Part shown: positions 40,063 through 49,412 of the stretch, one piece after another
Layout: each line of letters opens with the position of its first letter
Position numbering within the stretch: the stretch's first letter is position 1
NCBI RefSeq assembly: GCF_041435015.1
Contig: NZ_CP107989.1
Location: 806,001 to 870,000 of the forward strand
Direction of reading: 5' to 3'
Source of the DNA: Streptomyces canus
GTDB lineage: Bacteria > Actinomycetota > Actinomycetes > Streptomycetales > Streptomycetaceae
Length of the DNA stretch: 64,000 nt
The notes under the pieces: generated by a model
Seen by the model: only the letters and a program-made list of their open reading frames with translations
Database searches by the model: none
What the model was told of the DNA's origin: nothing
Program-made: the position numbers and the translations under genes

Positions 40063-41127
40063 TCAGCCGAGGTTGTTGCCCCACAACGACGTGTCGTCGC
40101 TCTTGACGCTGGGCACGCCGCCGTAGGTGGCGCCGTCGGCAGTCACCAGCGGGGCGGAGAGCTGGTCCTCCAGCAGTCCGTCGCGGACCTGGATGATGGT
40201 GCTGTCATGGTCGGTCTTGCCGGGCTTGAACGTCTTTCCGTCGATCGCGGCCTTGAGGTAGTACAGGGCGTACTTGGCGTAGAGGTCGGCAGGCTGGGAC
40301 ACGGTGGCGTCCATCTTCCCGGCGGCGATGGACTTGAGTTCCTCGGGGATGCCGTCGTTGGACACGACAAAGACGTGCTTGCTGTCCTTGGGGCCGACCA
40401 ACAGGCCCTTCTGCTTGAGGAGTTGGAGCGTGCCGGACAGGGCGAAGCTGGACTGCATGTAGACGCCCCTGATGTCCGGGTGGGCGGTCAGGTCGGTCTG
40501 AAGCTTCTGCGCGGCGACGGCCCCGTCCCAGTTGGTGGCCTCGCCGAACACCTTGATGCCGGGGTAGTTCTTCTTCATGCAGTCGTTGAACGCCTCGGTG
40601 CGGTCACGGCCGTTGATGGAGTCCAGCCCGCCCTCCAGCATCACGACCTTGCCCTTGCCGCCGAGCTTGGTGCCGAGGTACCGGCACGCCTTCTCGCCGT
40701 AGGCGCGGTTGTCGGCGCGGACCACCATGAAGACGTTGCCGGTGTCCGGGCGGGTGTCCACGGTGACGACCGGGATCTTCTTCGCCTCCAGTTGCGCAAG
40801 GGTCGGCGCGATGGCGGCGGTGTCCTGCGGGGCCATCGCGATGCCCTTGACGCCCTGACTGATGAACGTCTGTGCGTTGGCGGTGAGTTTGGCGACGTCG
40901 TTCTGCGAGTTGGTGGTCTTGAGCGAGAGGCCGAGCTTCTTGCCGTACTCCGGCGTGTACTTGATGTAGGAGTTCCAGAAGTCGGTGTCGGAGCGCGGGT
41001 AGTCGACACCGACCAGCGGCGCGTCGCCCGACGACGCCGACGTGGTGGAGCCGCTGCCGCACGCGCTGAGCAGCGCCAGTGCGGACAGGGTGGAGACGGC
41101 GGAACAGAGGGCGGTGCTGAGTCTCAT
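40063..41127 (-). CDS. Sugar ABC transporter substrate-binding lipoprotein
   Basis: A 354-residue periplasmic-binding-type lipoprotein. The leader ends in a lipobox LLSAC, so the mature protein is lipid-anchored at Cys 23. The two lobes have the ribose-binding fold (VGVDYPRSDTDFWNSYI, ISQGVKGIAMAPQDTAAI, PVVTVDTRPDTGNVFMVV, GRDRTEAF). Start ATG 41127 has GAGGAA before it; the frame extends to 41421 without support. As first gene of the operon it should be the most abundant product. Ligand not identified from sequence; fucose is inferred from context. Confidence 0.95.
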   Translation of the reverse strand: MRLSTALCSAVSTLSALALLSACGSGSTTSASSGDAPLVGVDYPRSDTDFWNSYIKYTPEYGKKLGLSLKTTNSQNDVAKLTANAQTFISQGVKGIAMAPQDTAAIAPTLAQLEAKKIPVVTVDTRPDTGNVFMVVRADNRAYGEKACRYLGTKLGGKGKVVMLEGGLDSINGRDRTEAFNDCMKKNYPGIKVFGEATNWDGAVAAQKLQTDLTAHPDIRGVYMQSSFALSGTLQLLKQKGLLVGPKDSKHVFVVSNDGIPEELKSIAAGKMDATVSQPADLYAKYALYYLKAAIDGKTFKPGKTDHDSTIIQVRDGLLEDQLSAPLVTADGATYGGVPSVKSDDTSLWGNNLG

Positions 41128-41202
41128 CAGTGCTTCCTCGCGCCGGTCCCGTAGTGGGAGATGTTGCGCTTCGACGACATCCGTGCATCGCCGCGCGGTA
41201 GA

Positions 41203-41240
41203 GATGGGATGTTTATAGAGGGGGCACGATGGGTTGTCCA
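41203..41240 (-). promoter_or_regulatory. Promoter of the sugar ABC-fuconate operon with two operator repeats
   Basis: On the minus strand TGGACA (41240-41235) and TATAAA (41217-41212) are spaced by exactly 17 bases, a good match to the main vegetative promoter consensus. The direct repeats GATGGGATGT (41203-41212) and GATGGGTTGT (41228-41237), read on the plus strand, overlap the -10 and spacer/-35, so a bound repressor would block transcription. Confidence 0.7.
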
Positions 41241-41315
41241 GACCTCCGTACAAAATCGAGGAAGCGAGGGCAGTATGTAGGGATTCGTCACGCCAGAATG
41301 GCGCAAGTGGGAGAA

Positions 41316-41332
41316 GATCCATCCCATCAATC
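41316..41332. promoter_or_regulatory. GATCCATCCCATCAATC operator-like site before the fucosidase
   Basis: The first 12 bases are the same as those of the site at 10646-10663. It lies about 220 bases before the GH29 start and about 190 before the ABC operon start in the 423-base divergent gap 41128-41550, where I see no gene. Confidence 0.55.
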
Positions 41333-41550
41333 GCCGAAAACCTCATCGCTTGCGCCAGCCACGCAAACACGGCAAGACATTCTATGTCTACGTGACAGCA
41401 ATCCCCATCAGAATGGGTCAAGCAGGGCTATTCCTCGGGAACAACGGTCACTTTCATCCCTGCACGTTGGTTGACACGCCAGGGCGACATGGTCGACCTT
41501 CATGCGTGGCCCTGCATTCCCCCCACCTCTTCCGCCCCAGGGATGTGTCC

Positions 41551-43782
41551 ATGTCGAGCTCGATCAACCGACGCCAGCTGCTGGCCTCCGCAACCTGCGT
41601 GGCCACGGCGGCCGTTGCCGGAGACGCGTTCGGTGCCGGTGTCGCCCAGGCGGCGCCCAGCACATACACGCCCGACTGGAACTCGGTCGACCAGCACCCA
41701 CCGGCTCCGGAGTGGTTCCAGGACGCGAAGTTCGGGATCTACTTCCACTGGGGCGTCTTCAGCGTCCCCGCCTTCGGCAACGAGTGGTACCCGCGCAACA
41801 TGTACGAGAGCGGGAACGACGCCAACCAGCACCACATAGCGACCTACGGCCAGCCCTCGGCGTGGCCGTACCACAACTTCATCAACGGGGCGCGGGACCT
41901 GGCGGGCAACACCGTGCAGTTCGCGCCGAAGCTGAAGTCGGCCGGCGGGAAGTTCGACCCCGACGAGTGGGTGCAGCTGTTCGCCGACGCCGGCGCCAGG
42001 TTCGCCGGCCCGGTGGCCGAGCACCATGACGGATTCTCCATGTGGGACAGCCAGGTCAACGAGTGGAACTCGGTGAACAAGGGCCCGGGACTCGACCTGC
42101 TGCGGCTGTTCTCCACGGCCATCCGCGCCAAGGGCCTCAAGCTGCTGGTGGCCATGCACCACGCGTACAACTTCACCGGCTTCTACGAATTCGCCCCCGC
42201 CCAGACGGACTCCAGCCTCAAGAAGCTCTACGGGCAGCTGGGTTCGGCCGCGGAGAACCAGCTCTGGTTCGACAAACTCAAAGAGGTCATCGACCGCGCC
42301 CGGCCCGACATCCTGTGGCAGGACTTCAATCTGGACGCCGTCGACGAGACACAGCGCCTGAACTTCCTGGCGTACTACTACAACCAGGCGGACAGCTGGG
42401 GCCGTGAGGTCGTCGCCACCTACAAGGACGGCATGAACGGCAAGGGCGAGGTCTTCGACTACGAGCGCGGCGGCCCGGCCGACCTCACCACCCCGTACTG
42501 GCTCACCGACGACAGCATCTCCAGCTCCAGTTGGTGCTACACCCAGGGCATCGGCTACTACACCATCCAGCAGATGCTGCACTCGTTCCTCGACCGGGTC
42601 AGCAAGAACGGCAACATGCTGCTGAACATCGCACCGATGGCCGACGGCACCATCCCGCAGGCGCAGAAGGACATCCTGCTCGGTATCGGTGACCACCTGA
42701 AGCGCTTCGGAGAGTCGGTGTACTCCACCCGCGCCTGGACGACGTACGGCGAAGGCCCGACGAAGATGGGCGGCGGCTCGTTCACCACCCCGCACGCCGG
42801 CACCGCGCAGGACATCCGCTTCACCCGGAACAAGGCGAACGACGTCCTGTACGCCACCGTCCTGGGCTGGCCCGGCAACTCGCTGACGATCAAGACCCTC
42901 GGCTCGGACCGGATCAACCTCTCCTCGCTGACCTCGGTGAAGCTCCTCGGTTCCACCGCCGGCACCTACATCGACCTGCCCACGCCCGCCCAGAGCACCT
43001 CCGGCCTCACCGTCACCCTGCCGTCCTCGGCGCCGTACAGCGCGAACGCCTACGTCCTGAAGCTCACCTTCTCCGGCACGATTCCCGCCCTGCGGCCGCT
43101 CGCCGGAGCCGTCGCCTTCACGGACGTCAACTACACCGGCACCGCCGCCGTCCTGACCGTCGGCGACTACACCGCGGCCGACCTGACCGCGGCGGGACCG
43201 GGCCCGCGCACCCTCTCCTCCCTCCGGCCGGCCCCCGGCTACCAGGTGATCGGCTACTCGGGAGACAACTTCACCGGCACCTCCTGGACCTTCACCGCCG
43301 AGAACCCCGACCTCAGGGCCACCGGCAACAACGACCAGATCACCTCGCTGAGGGTCCAGTTCAACCCGGCGGCGTACTTCCGGATCACCAACGCCACCAA
43401 CGGCCTCGCCCTGGACAGCGGCGGCGACGTGGCCTCCGGGTCCAACCTCAAGCAGTGGACCTGGGACGGCAGTTCGAACCTGCAGTGGCACGCGGAGGCG
43501 GTCGGAGACGGCTACTACAGGCTGGTCAACCGCACGAACGGAATGGTCGCCGACGGCTGGGGCGCCACCACCGACGGCTCCGCCGCCCGACAGGCCGCAT
43601 GGAACGGCGGCACCAATCAGCAGTGGACCATCACCCACCGGGGCGGCGACCGCTACTCGGTGGCCAACCGCACCACCGGCCTGGTCCTGGACGGCGGCGG
43701 CAACGTGACCTCGGGCTCCCTCACCAAACAGTGGACCTACGGCAGCAGCACCAACCTGCTGTGGACCTTCACCGCGCTGTAA
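41551..43782 (+). CDS. GH29 alpha-L-fucosidase with beta/gamma-crystallin-like and ricin lectin domains
   Basis: A 743-residue secreted enzyme with a Tat-type leader (NRRQLLASA). The GH29 domain (about 40-430) has WFQDAKFGIYFHWGV, VAEHHDGFSMW and the nucleophile Asp near 258 in PDILWQDFNLD, and is followed by a beta-sandwich. Residues about 519-606 read AVAFTDVNYTGTAAVLTVGD and YSGDNFTG, the paired Greek-key pattern of beta/gamma-crystallins, often calcium binding. Residues about 607-743 are a ricin lectin with NQQW. Start ATG 41551 has a weak GGGAT site. It is divergent from the sugar importer and shares operator-like sites with it, so the fucose it frees is presumably imported there. The partial gene at 1-1204 is its paralogue. 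Confidence 0.95.
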   Translation: MSSSINRRQLLASATCVATAAVAGDAFGAGVAQAAPSTYTPDWNSVDQHPPAPEWFQDAKFGIYFHWGVFSVPAFGNEWYPRNMYESGNDANQHHIATYGQPSAWPYHNFINGARDLAGNTVQFAPKLKSAGGKFDPDEWVQLFADAGARFAGPVAEHHDGFSMWDSQVNEWNSVNKGPGLDLLRLFSTAIRAKGLKLLVAMHHAYNFTGFYEFAPAQTDSSLKKLYGQLGSAAENQLWFDKLKEVIDRARPDILWQDFNLDAVDETQRLNFLAYYYNQADSWGREVVATYKDGMNGKGEVFDYERGGPADLTTPYWLTDDSISSSSWCYTQGIGYYTIQQMLHSFLDRVSKNGNMLLNIAPMADGTIPQAQKDILLGIGDHLKRFGESVYSTRAWTTYGEGPTKMGGGSFTTPHAGTAQDIRFTRNKANDVLYATVLGWPGNSLTIKTLGSDRINLSSLTSVKLLGSTAGTYIDLPTPAQSTSGLTVTLPSSAPYSANAYVLKLTFSGTIPALRPLAGAVAFTDVNYTGTAAVLTVGDYTAADLTAAGPGPRTLSSLRPAPGYQVIGYSGDNFTGTSWTFTAENPDLRATGNNDQITSLRVQFNPAAYFRITNATNGLALDSGGDVASGSNLKQWTWDGSSNLQWHAEAVGDGYYRLVNRTNGMVADGWGATTDGSAARQAAWNGGTNQQWTITHRGGDRYSVANRTTGLVLDGGGNVTSGSLTKQWTYGSSTNLLWTFTAL

Positions 43783-43803
43783 GGGCCACGGAGGAGAAAG
43801 AGC

Positions 43804-44123
43804 ATGCATATGACATTCATTTCGCGGTGGGGGCGCGGGCGGCGTACGTGAGTACACCTGACGGCGACTTCATCCAGAGGCCGCGCACGCGCTACGGGTC
43901 CGACACTGCCATCGCGGCGGTGGGCGCCGGCCAGTACGACTGCCATGTCCAGCAGGTGGTCAAGGCGCGCAACGACGCCGGCGACAACCGGGTCCGCCAC
44001 TGGGCCCTCGACGACTCGGGCCTGGACTTCCCCGGTTGCCACTGGCACTACGCGGCCCACGACGACCGCCTCATCGCCGACCGGCTCAAGTCGTTCGTCG
44101 CCGGTCTGCCGACAGGCTGGTGA
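43804..44123 (+). pseudogene. Small conserved-looking protein gene, apparently frameshifted near its start
   Basis: A good site (GGAGG at 43790-43794) precedes ATG 43804, but that frame ends after 15 codons. The neighbouring frame is open from before it to 44123 and reads YDIHFAVGARAAYVST, then DGDFIQRPRTRYGSDTAIAAV and HWALDDSGLDFPGCHWHYAA, a plausible 105-residue soluble protein with an aromatic/His-rich end. Its only starts are GTG 43827 and 43848, neither with a ribosome site. Adding one base between ATG and TATGAC would join the two. So it is either a frameshifted gene, a sequencing error, or a short protein from GTG. Family not recognised. Confidence 0.55.
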
Positions 44124-44450
44124 CGGCACCGGCCGCCTGACTGCCGTACATGCCGTGGGCGGGTGCGAAACGCGGAACCGGTACGCGGCCCTGTCGACCG
44201 GACCGTGCGGCTGACCGGGGTGGGTGAAACCCCGGTCCGCCGTACGCCGCGGGCACGCACGATCCGGGCTGGGCGTTCGGCCCTGGCCGTGCCGCATGCG
44301 CACCCACGACGCGGCGGCCCACGGACGTGCTGCACCCGGCGATCAGGCACACACCGGCCGGAGAGCCGTGGAGCAGAAGCGGACCTACGCTGGAAGCTGC
44401 GGTCGGGATCCAGCCCTGACGGGCAGAGCTGTCCGGACGGAGGCGTAGCC
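44124..44450 (+). other. Intergenic stretch before the SpoIIE-type gene
   Basis: These 327 bases should contain the promoter of the next gene. The long frame open through them is biased sequence without family resemblance. I see no clear promoter boxes, RNA gene or repeat. Confidence 0.4.
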
Positions 44451-46904
44451 GTGGACATGGCCGACAAGCAGGATGCCCCCGCTGCCGCGCTCGTGGTGGA
44501 CCCGGACGGCGTAGTGAGCGGCTGGAGCGAAAGCGGGCGGCTGCTGCTGGGCTGGACGGCGGCGGAGACCGTCGGCCGCCCCGTGACCGACCTGCTGGCC
44601 GCACCCCCACCACCCGGCTTCCCCGAGAGTCACGTCGGCGGCTCCGATCACACGGAGCTCATCTCCCTGCGCCACCGGGACGGTTCCACGGTGGACGTCT
44701 TGGTGTCGGCTCATCCGCTGTTCGGCGCCGACGGCCGGGCGCTGGGCCACGCGGTGACCGTCCAGCGCTGGGAGCGCCGCCCGGTGATCGCCGACCTGGC
44801 CTTCGAACAGAGCCCCTTCGCTCTGGGCGTCTACGACCCTGAGCTGCGGTTTCTGTGGATCAACGCGTCCTCGGGCCGGGTGATCGCGCACTCCGAGGAG
44901 CAGGTGCTCGATAAGAAGTACCGCGAGCTGTTTCCTGAATTCGACCGCGAACTGTTCCCCGAAAGAGACGACAAGCCCTACACCGACCAGCTCGCCGAAG
45001 TGGCGAGGACGGGCAAGCCCGCACGTCTCATCACCGTCTTCCACCCGCTCGGCAGTAACTACGCCAACGCCTGGGCCACCAGCATCTGGCCCGTCCTGGA
45101 TGCCGAGGGCAGGGTGCGCGCGGTCGCCAACTGGGGATTCGACATGAGCGCGGAGTACTGGGCCAGGCAGCGCCTGCTCATGCTCAACGAAGCCAGCCGC
45201 GGCATCGGCCGGACACTCGACGTGATCGGCACCGCCCAGGAACTGGCCATGACCTCCGTACCGAAATTCGTCGACCTCGTCACCGTCGATCTCTTCGACG
45301 AGGTGCTGCGCGGAGAGGAACCGCCTCTTTCCCCCGCCTCCGGCAAAGCCATCACGCTCAGCCGCGCCGCCCAGCACAGCGCGAAGGAGGACACGGACCG
45401 GGCTCCGGGGCACCCGGTGCCCGTCAGTCATGCCCCGGGTTCCGTCGCCGCCCGCTGCATGGCCACCGGCAGGTCCACGGTTCAGCTCGCGACCGAACCC
45501 GGCCACGGCGGCGAGTGGGCCTTCGGGCCCGGGCTCGCGGCCGACCCGGCCCACTGGCCGCCGGGCAACCCGTTGATCGACGAGTCCCTCGCCGCGGACG
45601 GGCTGACCGGCCGGATCACCGTGCCGCTCCGGGCCCGCGGCGCGCTGCTCGGCGTCGTCGTGTTCTCCCGCAGTGACCGGCCCGAGGCCTTCACCGCCGA
45701 CGACCTGATCCTCGCCGAAGAGCTGACCGCCAAAGCAGCCGTCGCCATCGACAACGCCCGCCGGTACTCGCGCGAGCGCATGACCGCGCTGACCCTGCAA
45801 CGCAGTCTGCTGCTGCAGCAGCTGCCGAGCCAGGAGGCGGTGGAGGTGGCAACCCGCTACCTGCCCGGCGGGACGGGCACGGAAGTGGGTGGTGACTGGT
45901 TCGACGTCATTCCGCTCTCCGGCGCCCGGGTCGCCCTGGTCGTCGGCGACGTGGTCGGTCACGGCCTGCACGCCTCGGCCAGCATGGGCCGGTTGCGCAC
46001 GGCGGTCCGCACGCTCGCCGACGTGGACCTGCCGCCGGAGGAGTTGCTGACCCACCTGGACGACCTGGTCATCCACCTCGCCAGCGACCTCCAGCCCGCC
46101 GGCCGCTTCCAGCCGACCGGCGAGTTCGGGGCCACCTGCCTGTACACCGTCTACGATCCGGTCGCCCGCCGCCTCACCCTGGCGAGCGCAGGTCATCCAC
46201 TGCCGCTCATCATCTCGCCGGACGGCACCAGGACCCCGGCCCCCGCACAGCCGGGCCCGCCCCTCGGCATCGGTGGGCTGCCTTTCGAGGCCACCGAACT
46301 CCAGCTGCCGGAGGGCAGCCTGCTCGCCCTCTACACCGACGGGCTGGTGGAGAGTCGCGAGCGTGACGTCGACGAGAGGATCGCCGAACTCCTGCGGGTC
46401 CTGAACCATTCGGCCACCTCGCTGGAGGGCCTCTGCGACACGGTGCTGGACGCCATGCTTCCCGAACGCCGCACCGACGACGCCGCGCTGCTGCTCGCCC
46501 GCACCCACGCGCTGGATCCCCAGCATGTCGCCGACTGGGCCGTCGAACCCGACCCCGCGCAGGTGCCGCGCGCCAGGAAGTTCGCCCTCGACCAGCTGGA
46601 GGCCTGGAGTCTGGAGGAGGCGTCGTTCGTCACCGAACTGGTCGTCAGCGAGCTGGTCACCAATGCCATCAGATACGGCGAGCCCCCGATCAGGCTGCGG
46701 CTGATTCGCGACTCCTCCCTGATCTGCGAGGTCTCCGACGCCAGCAACACCGCACCGCACCTGCGCCGGGCGCGTGCCTTCGACGAGGGCGGCCGGGGCC
46801 TGCTGCTCGTCGCCCAGCTCACCCAGGGGTGGGGTACCCGGCACACCACCGACGGCAAGACGATCTGGTGCGCACAGACCCTCCCCGAGCCCCAGCCGCG
46901 ATGA
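44451..46904 (+). CDS. PAS-PAS-GAF-SpoIIE phosphatase with HATPase (RsbW-like) domain
   Basis: An 817-residue cytoplasmic signalling protein. Two PAS-like domains (about 8-105 and 115-235, the second with FALGVYDPELRFLWINA), a GAF domain (about 250-425), a PP2C/SpoIIE serine phosphatase (about 440-650; GGTGTEVGGDWFDVI, VVGDVVGHGLHASASMG, LALYTDGLVESR, TDDAALLLAR) and a GHKL kinase domain (about 685-810; ELVVSELVTNAIRYG, DEGGRGLLLVAQL). In Streptomyces such proteins act in anti-sigma/anti-anti-sigma partner switches; both opposing activities are in one chain here. Start GTG 44451 has GGAGG seven bases upstream. No sigma factor gene is nearby. Confidence 0.94.
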   Translation: MDMADKQDAPAAALVVDPDGVVSGWSESGRLLLGWTAAETVGRPVTDLLAAPPPPGFPESHVGGSDHTELISLRHRDGSTVDVLVSAHPLFGADGRALGHAVTVQRWERRPVIADLAFEQSPFALGVYDPELRFLWINASSGRVIAHSEEQVLDKKYRELFPEFDRELFPERDDKPYTDQLAEVARTGKPARLITVFHPLGSNYANAWATSIWPVLDAEGRVRAVANWGFDMSAEYWARQRLLMLNEASRGIGRTLDVIGTAQELAMTSVPKFVDLVTVDLFDEVLRGEEPPLSPASGKAITLSRAAQHSAKEDTDRAPGHPVPVSHAPGSVAARCMATGRSTVQLATEPGHGGEWAFGPGLAADPAHWPPGNPLIDESLAADGLTGRITVPLRARGALLGVVVFSRSDRPEAFTADDLILAEELTAKAAVAIDNARRYSRERMTALTLQRSLLLQQLPSQEAVEVATRYLPGGTGTEVGGDWFDVIPLSGARVALVVGDVVGHGLHASASMGRLRTAVRTLADVDLPPEELLTHLDDLVIHLASDLQPAGRFQPTGEFGATCLYTVYDPVARRLTLASAGHPLPLIISPDGTRTPAPAQPGPPLGIGGLPFEATELQLPEGSLLALYTDGLVESRERDVDERIAELLRVLNHSATSLEGLCDTVLDAMLPERRTDDAALLLARTHALDPQHVADWAVEPDPAQVPRARKFALDQLEAWSLEEASFVTELVVSELVTNAIRYGEPPIRLRLIRDSSLICEVSDASNTAPHLRRARAFDEGGRGLLLVAQLTQGWGTRHTTDGKTIWCAQTLPEPQPR

Positions 46905-47233
46905 AGTCCGGGCCGCTCTGACCGCTGGATGACCCCCACCCCCGGGTTGGAGTCGAGCGGGCTCTCCTCATGTGTGGGCGTGGCATCGCGCAAAGCACAG
47001 GGTGTGCGTGGGCGGCTACTCCCGAAGCCCGGGAGTCGAAGCGCTTCGAAGATGCCATTCACTCCGACGGGGTGTCAATGCGCCGGGGAAAGAAAGTATC
47101 CAGCGGTTGGCGCCCTTGTTTCGCACGAAACTTCTCCGTTAACTTTCGACTGGAAGTGAAGCGCTTCGACAGCCGGCCAAGACCGCCGCCATGAGTCATG
47201 ACTCGACTGGGCGTTGACCTCGAAAGGGCCGAC
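46905..47233 (+). promoter_or_regulatory. Upstream region of the GH36-GH43-GH5 operon with paired palindromes
   Basis: TCGAAGCGCTTCGA at 47036-47049 is a perfect 14-bp palindrome and GAAGCGCTTC at 47158-47167 a perfect 10-bp copy, 121 bases apart; the same core is at 17763-17772. A further inverted repeat GTTTCGCACGAAAC lies at 47118-47131 between them. The paired arrangement suggests looping by a LacI-family repressor. No gene is recognised in this stretch. Confidence 0.65.
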
Positions 47234-49369
47234 ATGACCAAGGAACAAGAGACCTTCCACTGGGGACACGAGGCCCTTCATCTCGAGATCGTCCTCGATG
47301 ACGACGGCAGCCCGCGCCTCACGCACCTCGGACTCCCCGGCGAAGCGCGGACAAGCCCCGGTGCGTCCCTCCCCCTGGTGGAGGTGACGGCCGCGGGTCA
47401 CGGCCGCGGCTGGTCGGGCAACCGCCTCGTGGACACCGCTCTCGGCGGGCGTCTGCGCCACCGGACTCACCGCGCGACCCGCGACGCCGACTGGCACGTG
47501 CTCACCGTCGAACTTCACGACCCCGAGACCGGGCTGGTCGCGGAGGTGACCTACCGATCACCGGACGGCATCCCCGTTCTCCGCAGCGAGGTGACCCTGC
47601 GCAACGAAGGGCGGACCACGCTGCCCCTGGAGTCGGTCAGCTCGCTCGTGGTGGGCTGCCTGACCCCGCAGGACCCGGCGGCCATCGACGCAGCGGACCT
47701 GCTGTGGGCGGAGAACGACTGGGTCGCCGAATGCCGCTGGCGGCGCCGGCCTATGCGCCTGACCACACCGGCCCATGGCGGACAGGTGAGCAACGGGCAC
47801 GGCAGAGCCGGCTTCGCCCTCAATGGACAACGCACCTGGTCCAGTTGCGGACACCTGCCCATGGGCGGCCTGACGGACCGCCGCTCCGGCCGCACCTGGG
47901 TGTGGCAGATCGAGCACAACGGCGGGGGCTGGCGCTGGGAATGCGAAGAGCGCGACGAGGCGGCCTACGCGGCGCTGTTCGGCCCCACCGACACCCACCA
48001 CGTCTGGCGGCACCCCCTTGAACCCGGCGCCGCCTTCCGCACCGTACCCGCCGCACTGTCCTTCAGCGCGGACGGCGGCCCCGACGCCGCGTTCGCCGCG
48101 CTGACCCACTACCGCCGCGCCCAGCGCCGCCCGCACGCCGATCACCAGCGCCTGCCCGTCATTTTCAACGACTACATGAACTGCCTGATGGGCGACCCCA
48201 CGACCGAGAAGCTGCTGCCGCACATCGACGCGGCGGCCGACGCGGGCGCGGAGTACTTCGTGATCGACGCAGGCTGGTACGACGGCGACAACGGCGGCTG
48301 GTGGACCACCGTCGGCGCCTGGGAACCGGCCGCCTCACGATTTCCCGGCGAGCGCGGGATCCACGAGGTGCTGGACCGCATCCGGGAGCGCGGCATGGTG
48401 CCCGGCCTGTGGCTGGAGCCGGAGGTCATCGGCGTAAGCAGTCCCATGGTCACGTCCCTTCCGGACGAGGCGTTCTTCCGCCGGGACGGCGTCCGCGTCA
48501 CGGAGTCCGGCCGGCACCACCTGGACCTGCGCCACCCGGCCGCCCGTGCCCACCTGGACCAGGTCGTGGACCGCCTGGTCGGCGAGTGGGGCGTCGGCTA
48601 CCTCAAACTCGACCACAACATCGACCCCGGCTCCGGCACCAGCGCCCACCCCGGCGAGACCCCCGGCGCCGGACTGCTCGGCCACAACCGGGCGCACCTC
48701 GACTGGCTCGACGGCATCCTCGACCGCTACCCCCACCTCGTGGTGGAGAACTGCGCCTCCGGCGGCATGCGCTGGGACCACGCCCTGCTGTCCCGGCTGC
48801 AACTGCAGTCCACCAGCGACCAGCAGAACCTCCACCTCTACGCCCCCATCGCGGCCTCCGCACCCACCGCCGCCACCCCCGAACAGGGCGCCGTATGGGC
48901 CTACCCCCAGCCGGAGGACTCCCTCGACGAGGTGGCCTTCACCATGGCCAACGCCCTCCTCGGCCGCATCCACCTCTCCGGCCGCATTCCCGAACTCGAG
49001 CCGACGGCCCGCGCCCTGGTCCACGAGGCCGTCACCGTGTACAAGGCCATCCGCGCCGACCTGCCGCAAGCCGTGCCGTCCTGGCCACTCGGCCTTCCCG
49101 GCTGGGACGACCCCTGGATCGCCCTGGCCCTGCGCGCTCCCGCCACCACCTACCTCACCGCCTGGCGCCGCCCCGGAGCCGACGCCACAGCGACACTTCA
49201 CCTGCCCCACCTGCGGGGCACCGCCGCCCGTGTCGACCTGCTCTATCCCTCGGTCAGCCGGGCCGTTCCCACCTGGATGCCCGACACGGGCGAGCTGAAC
49301 CTGACCCTGCCCACCGCGCCGACCGCGGTCCTGCTCCGCATCACCCCCACGGACCCCGGCGCTCCCTGA
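47234..49369 (+). CDS. GH36 alpha-galactosidase, cytoplasmic
   Basis: A 711-residue enzyme with no signal peptide, so it acts on imported oligosaccharides. It has the family start with a beta-supersandwich, then a barrel with VIFNDYMNCLMGDPTTEKL, EYFVIDAGWYDGDNGGWW, nucleophile D460 in YLKLDHNIDPG and acid/base D529 in STSDQQN, and VVENCASGGMRWD. Alpha-galactosyl release is the expected reaction. ATG 47234 follows AAAGG by six bases; an ATG at 47198 has no such site. It leads an operon with GH43 (43 bases apart) and GH5 (41 bases apart), controlled by the palindromes upstream. Confidence 0.95.
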   Translation: MTKEQETFHWGHEALHLEIVLDDDGSPRLTHLGLPGEARTSPGASLPLVEVTAAGHGRGWSGNRLVDTALGGRLRHRTHRATRDADWHVLTVELHDPETGLVAEVTYRSPDGIPVLRSEVTLRNEGRTTLPLESVSSLVVGCLTPQDPAAIDAADLLWAENDWVAECRWRRRPMRLTTPAHGGQVSNGHGRAGFALNGQRTWSSCGHLPMGGLTDRRSGRTWVWQIEHNGGGWRWECEERDEAAYAALFGPTDTHHVWRHPLEPGAAFRTVPAALSFSADGGPDAAFAALTHYRRAQRRPHADHQRLPVIFNDYMNCLMGDPTTEKLLPHIDAAADAGAEYFVIDAGWYDGDNGGWWTTVGAWEPAASRFPGERGIHEVLDRIRERGMVPGLWLEPEVIGVSSPMVTSLPDEAFFRRDGVRVTESGRHHLDLRHPAARAHLDQVVDRLVGEWGVGYLKLDHNIDPGSGTSAHPGETPGAGLLGHNRAHLDWLDGILDRYPHLVVENCASGGMRWDHALLSRLQLQSTSDQQNLHLYAPIAASAPTAATPEQGAVWAYPQPEDSLDEVAFTMANALLGRIHLSGRIPELEPTARALVHEAVTVYKAIRADLPQAVPSWPLGLPGWDDPWIALALRAPATTYLTAWRRPGADATATLHLPHLRGTAARVDLLYPSVSRAVPTWMPDTGELNLTLPTAPTAVLLRITPTDPGAP

Positions 49370-49412
49370 ACCACCCCACGCCCGCATCACGTATCGACGA
49401 GAGGACCTATCG

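Noticed and set aside
37654..41154. 1166-codon open frame on the plus strand
   Set aside because: It is antisense to the ABC transporter genes, has Arg/Ala/Gly-rich random composition and no family motif; a GC-bias shadow.
42701..42714. GAAGCGCTTCGG inside the GH29 gene
   Set aside because: It matches the palindrome seen upstream of other genes, but lies deep in coding sequence and encodes KRF; probably chance.
43455..43826. Upstream part of the frame ending at 44123
   Set aside because: It lies inside the fucosidase lectin domain in a wrong frame; only the tail after the fucosidase stop looks like protein.
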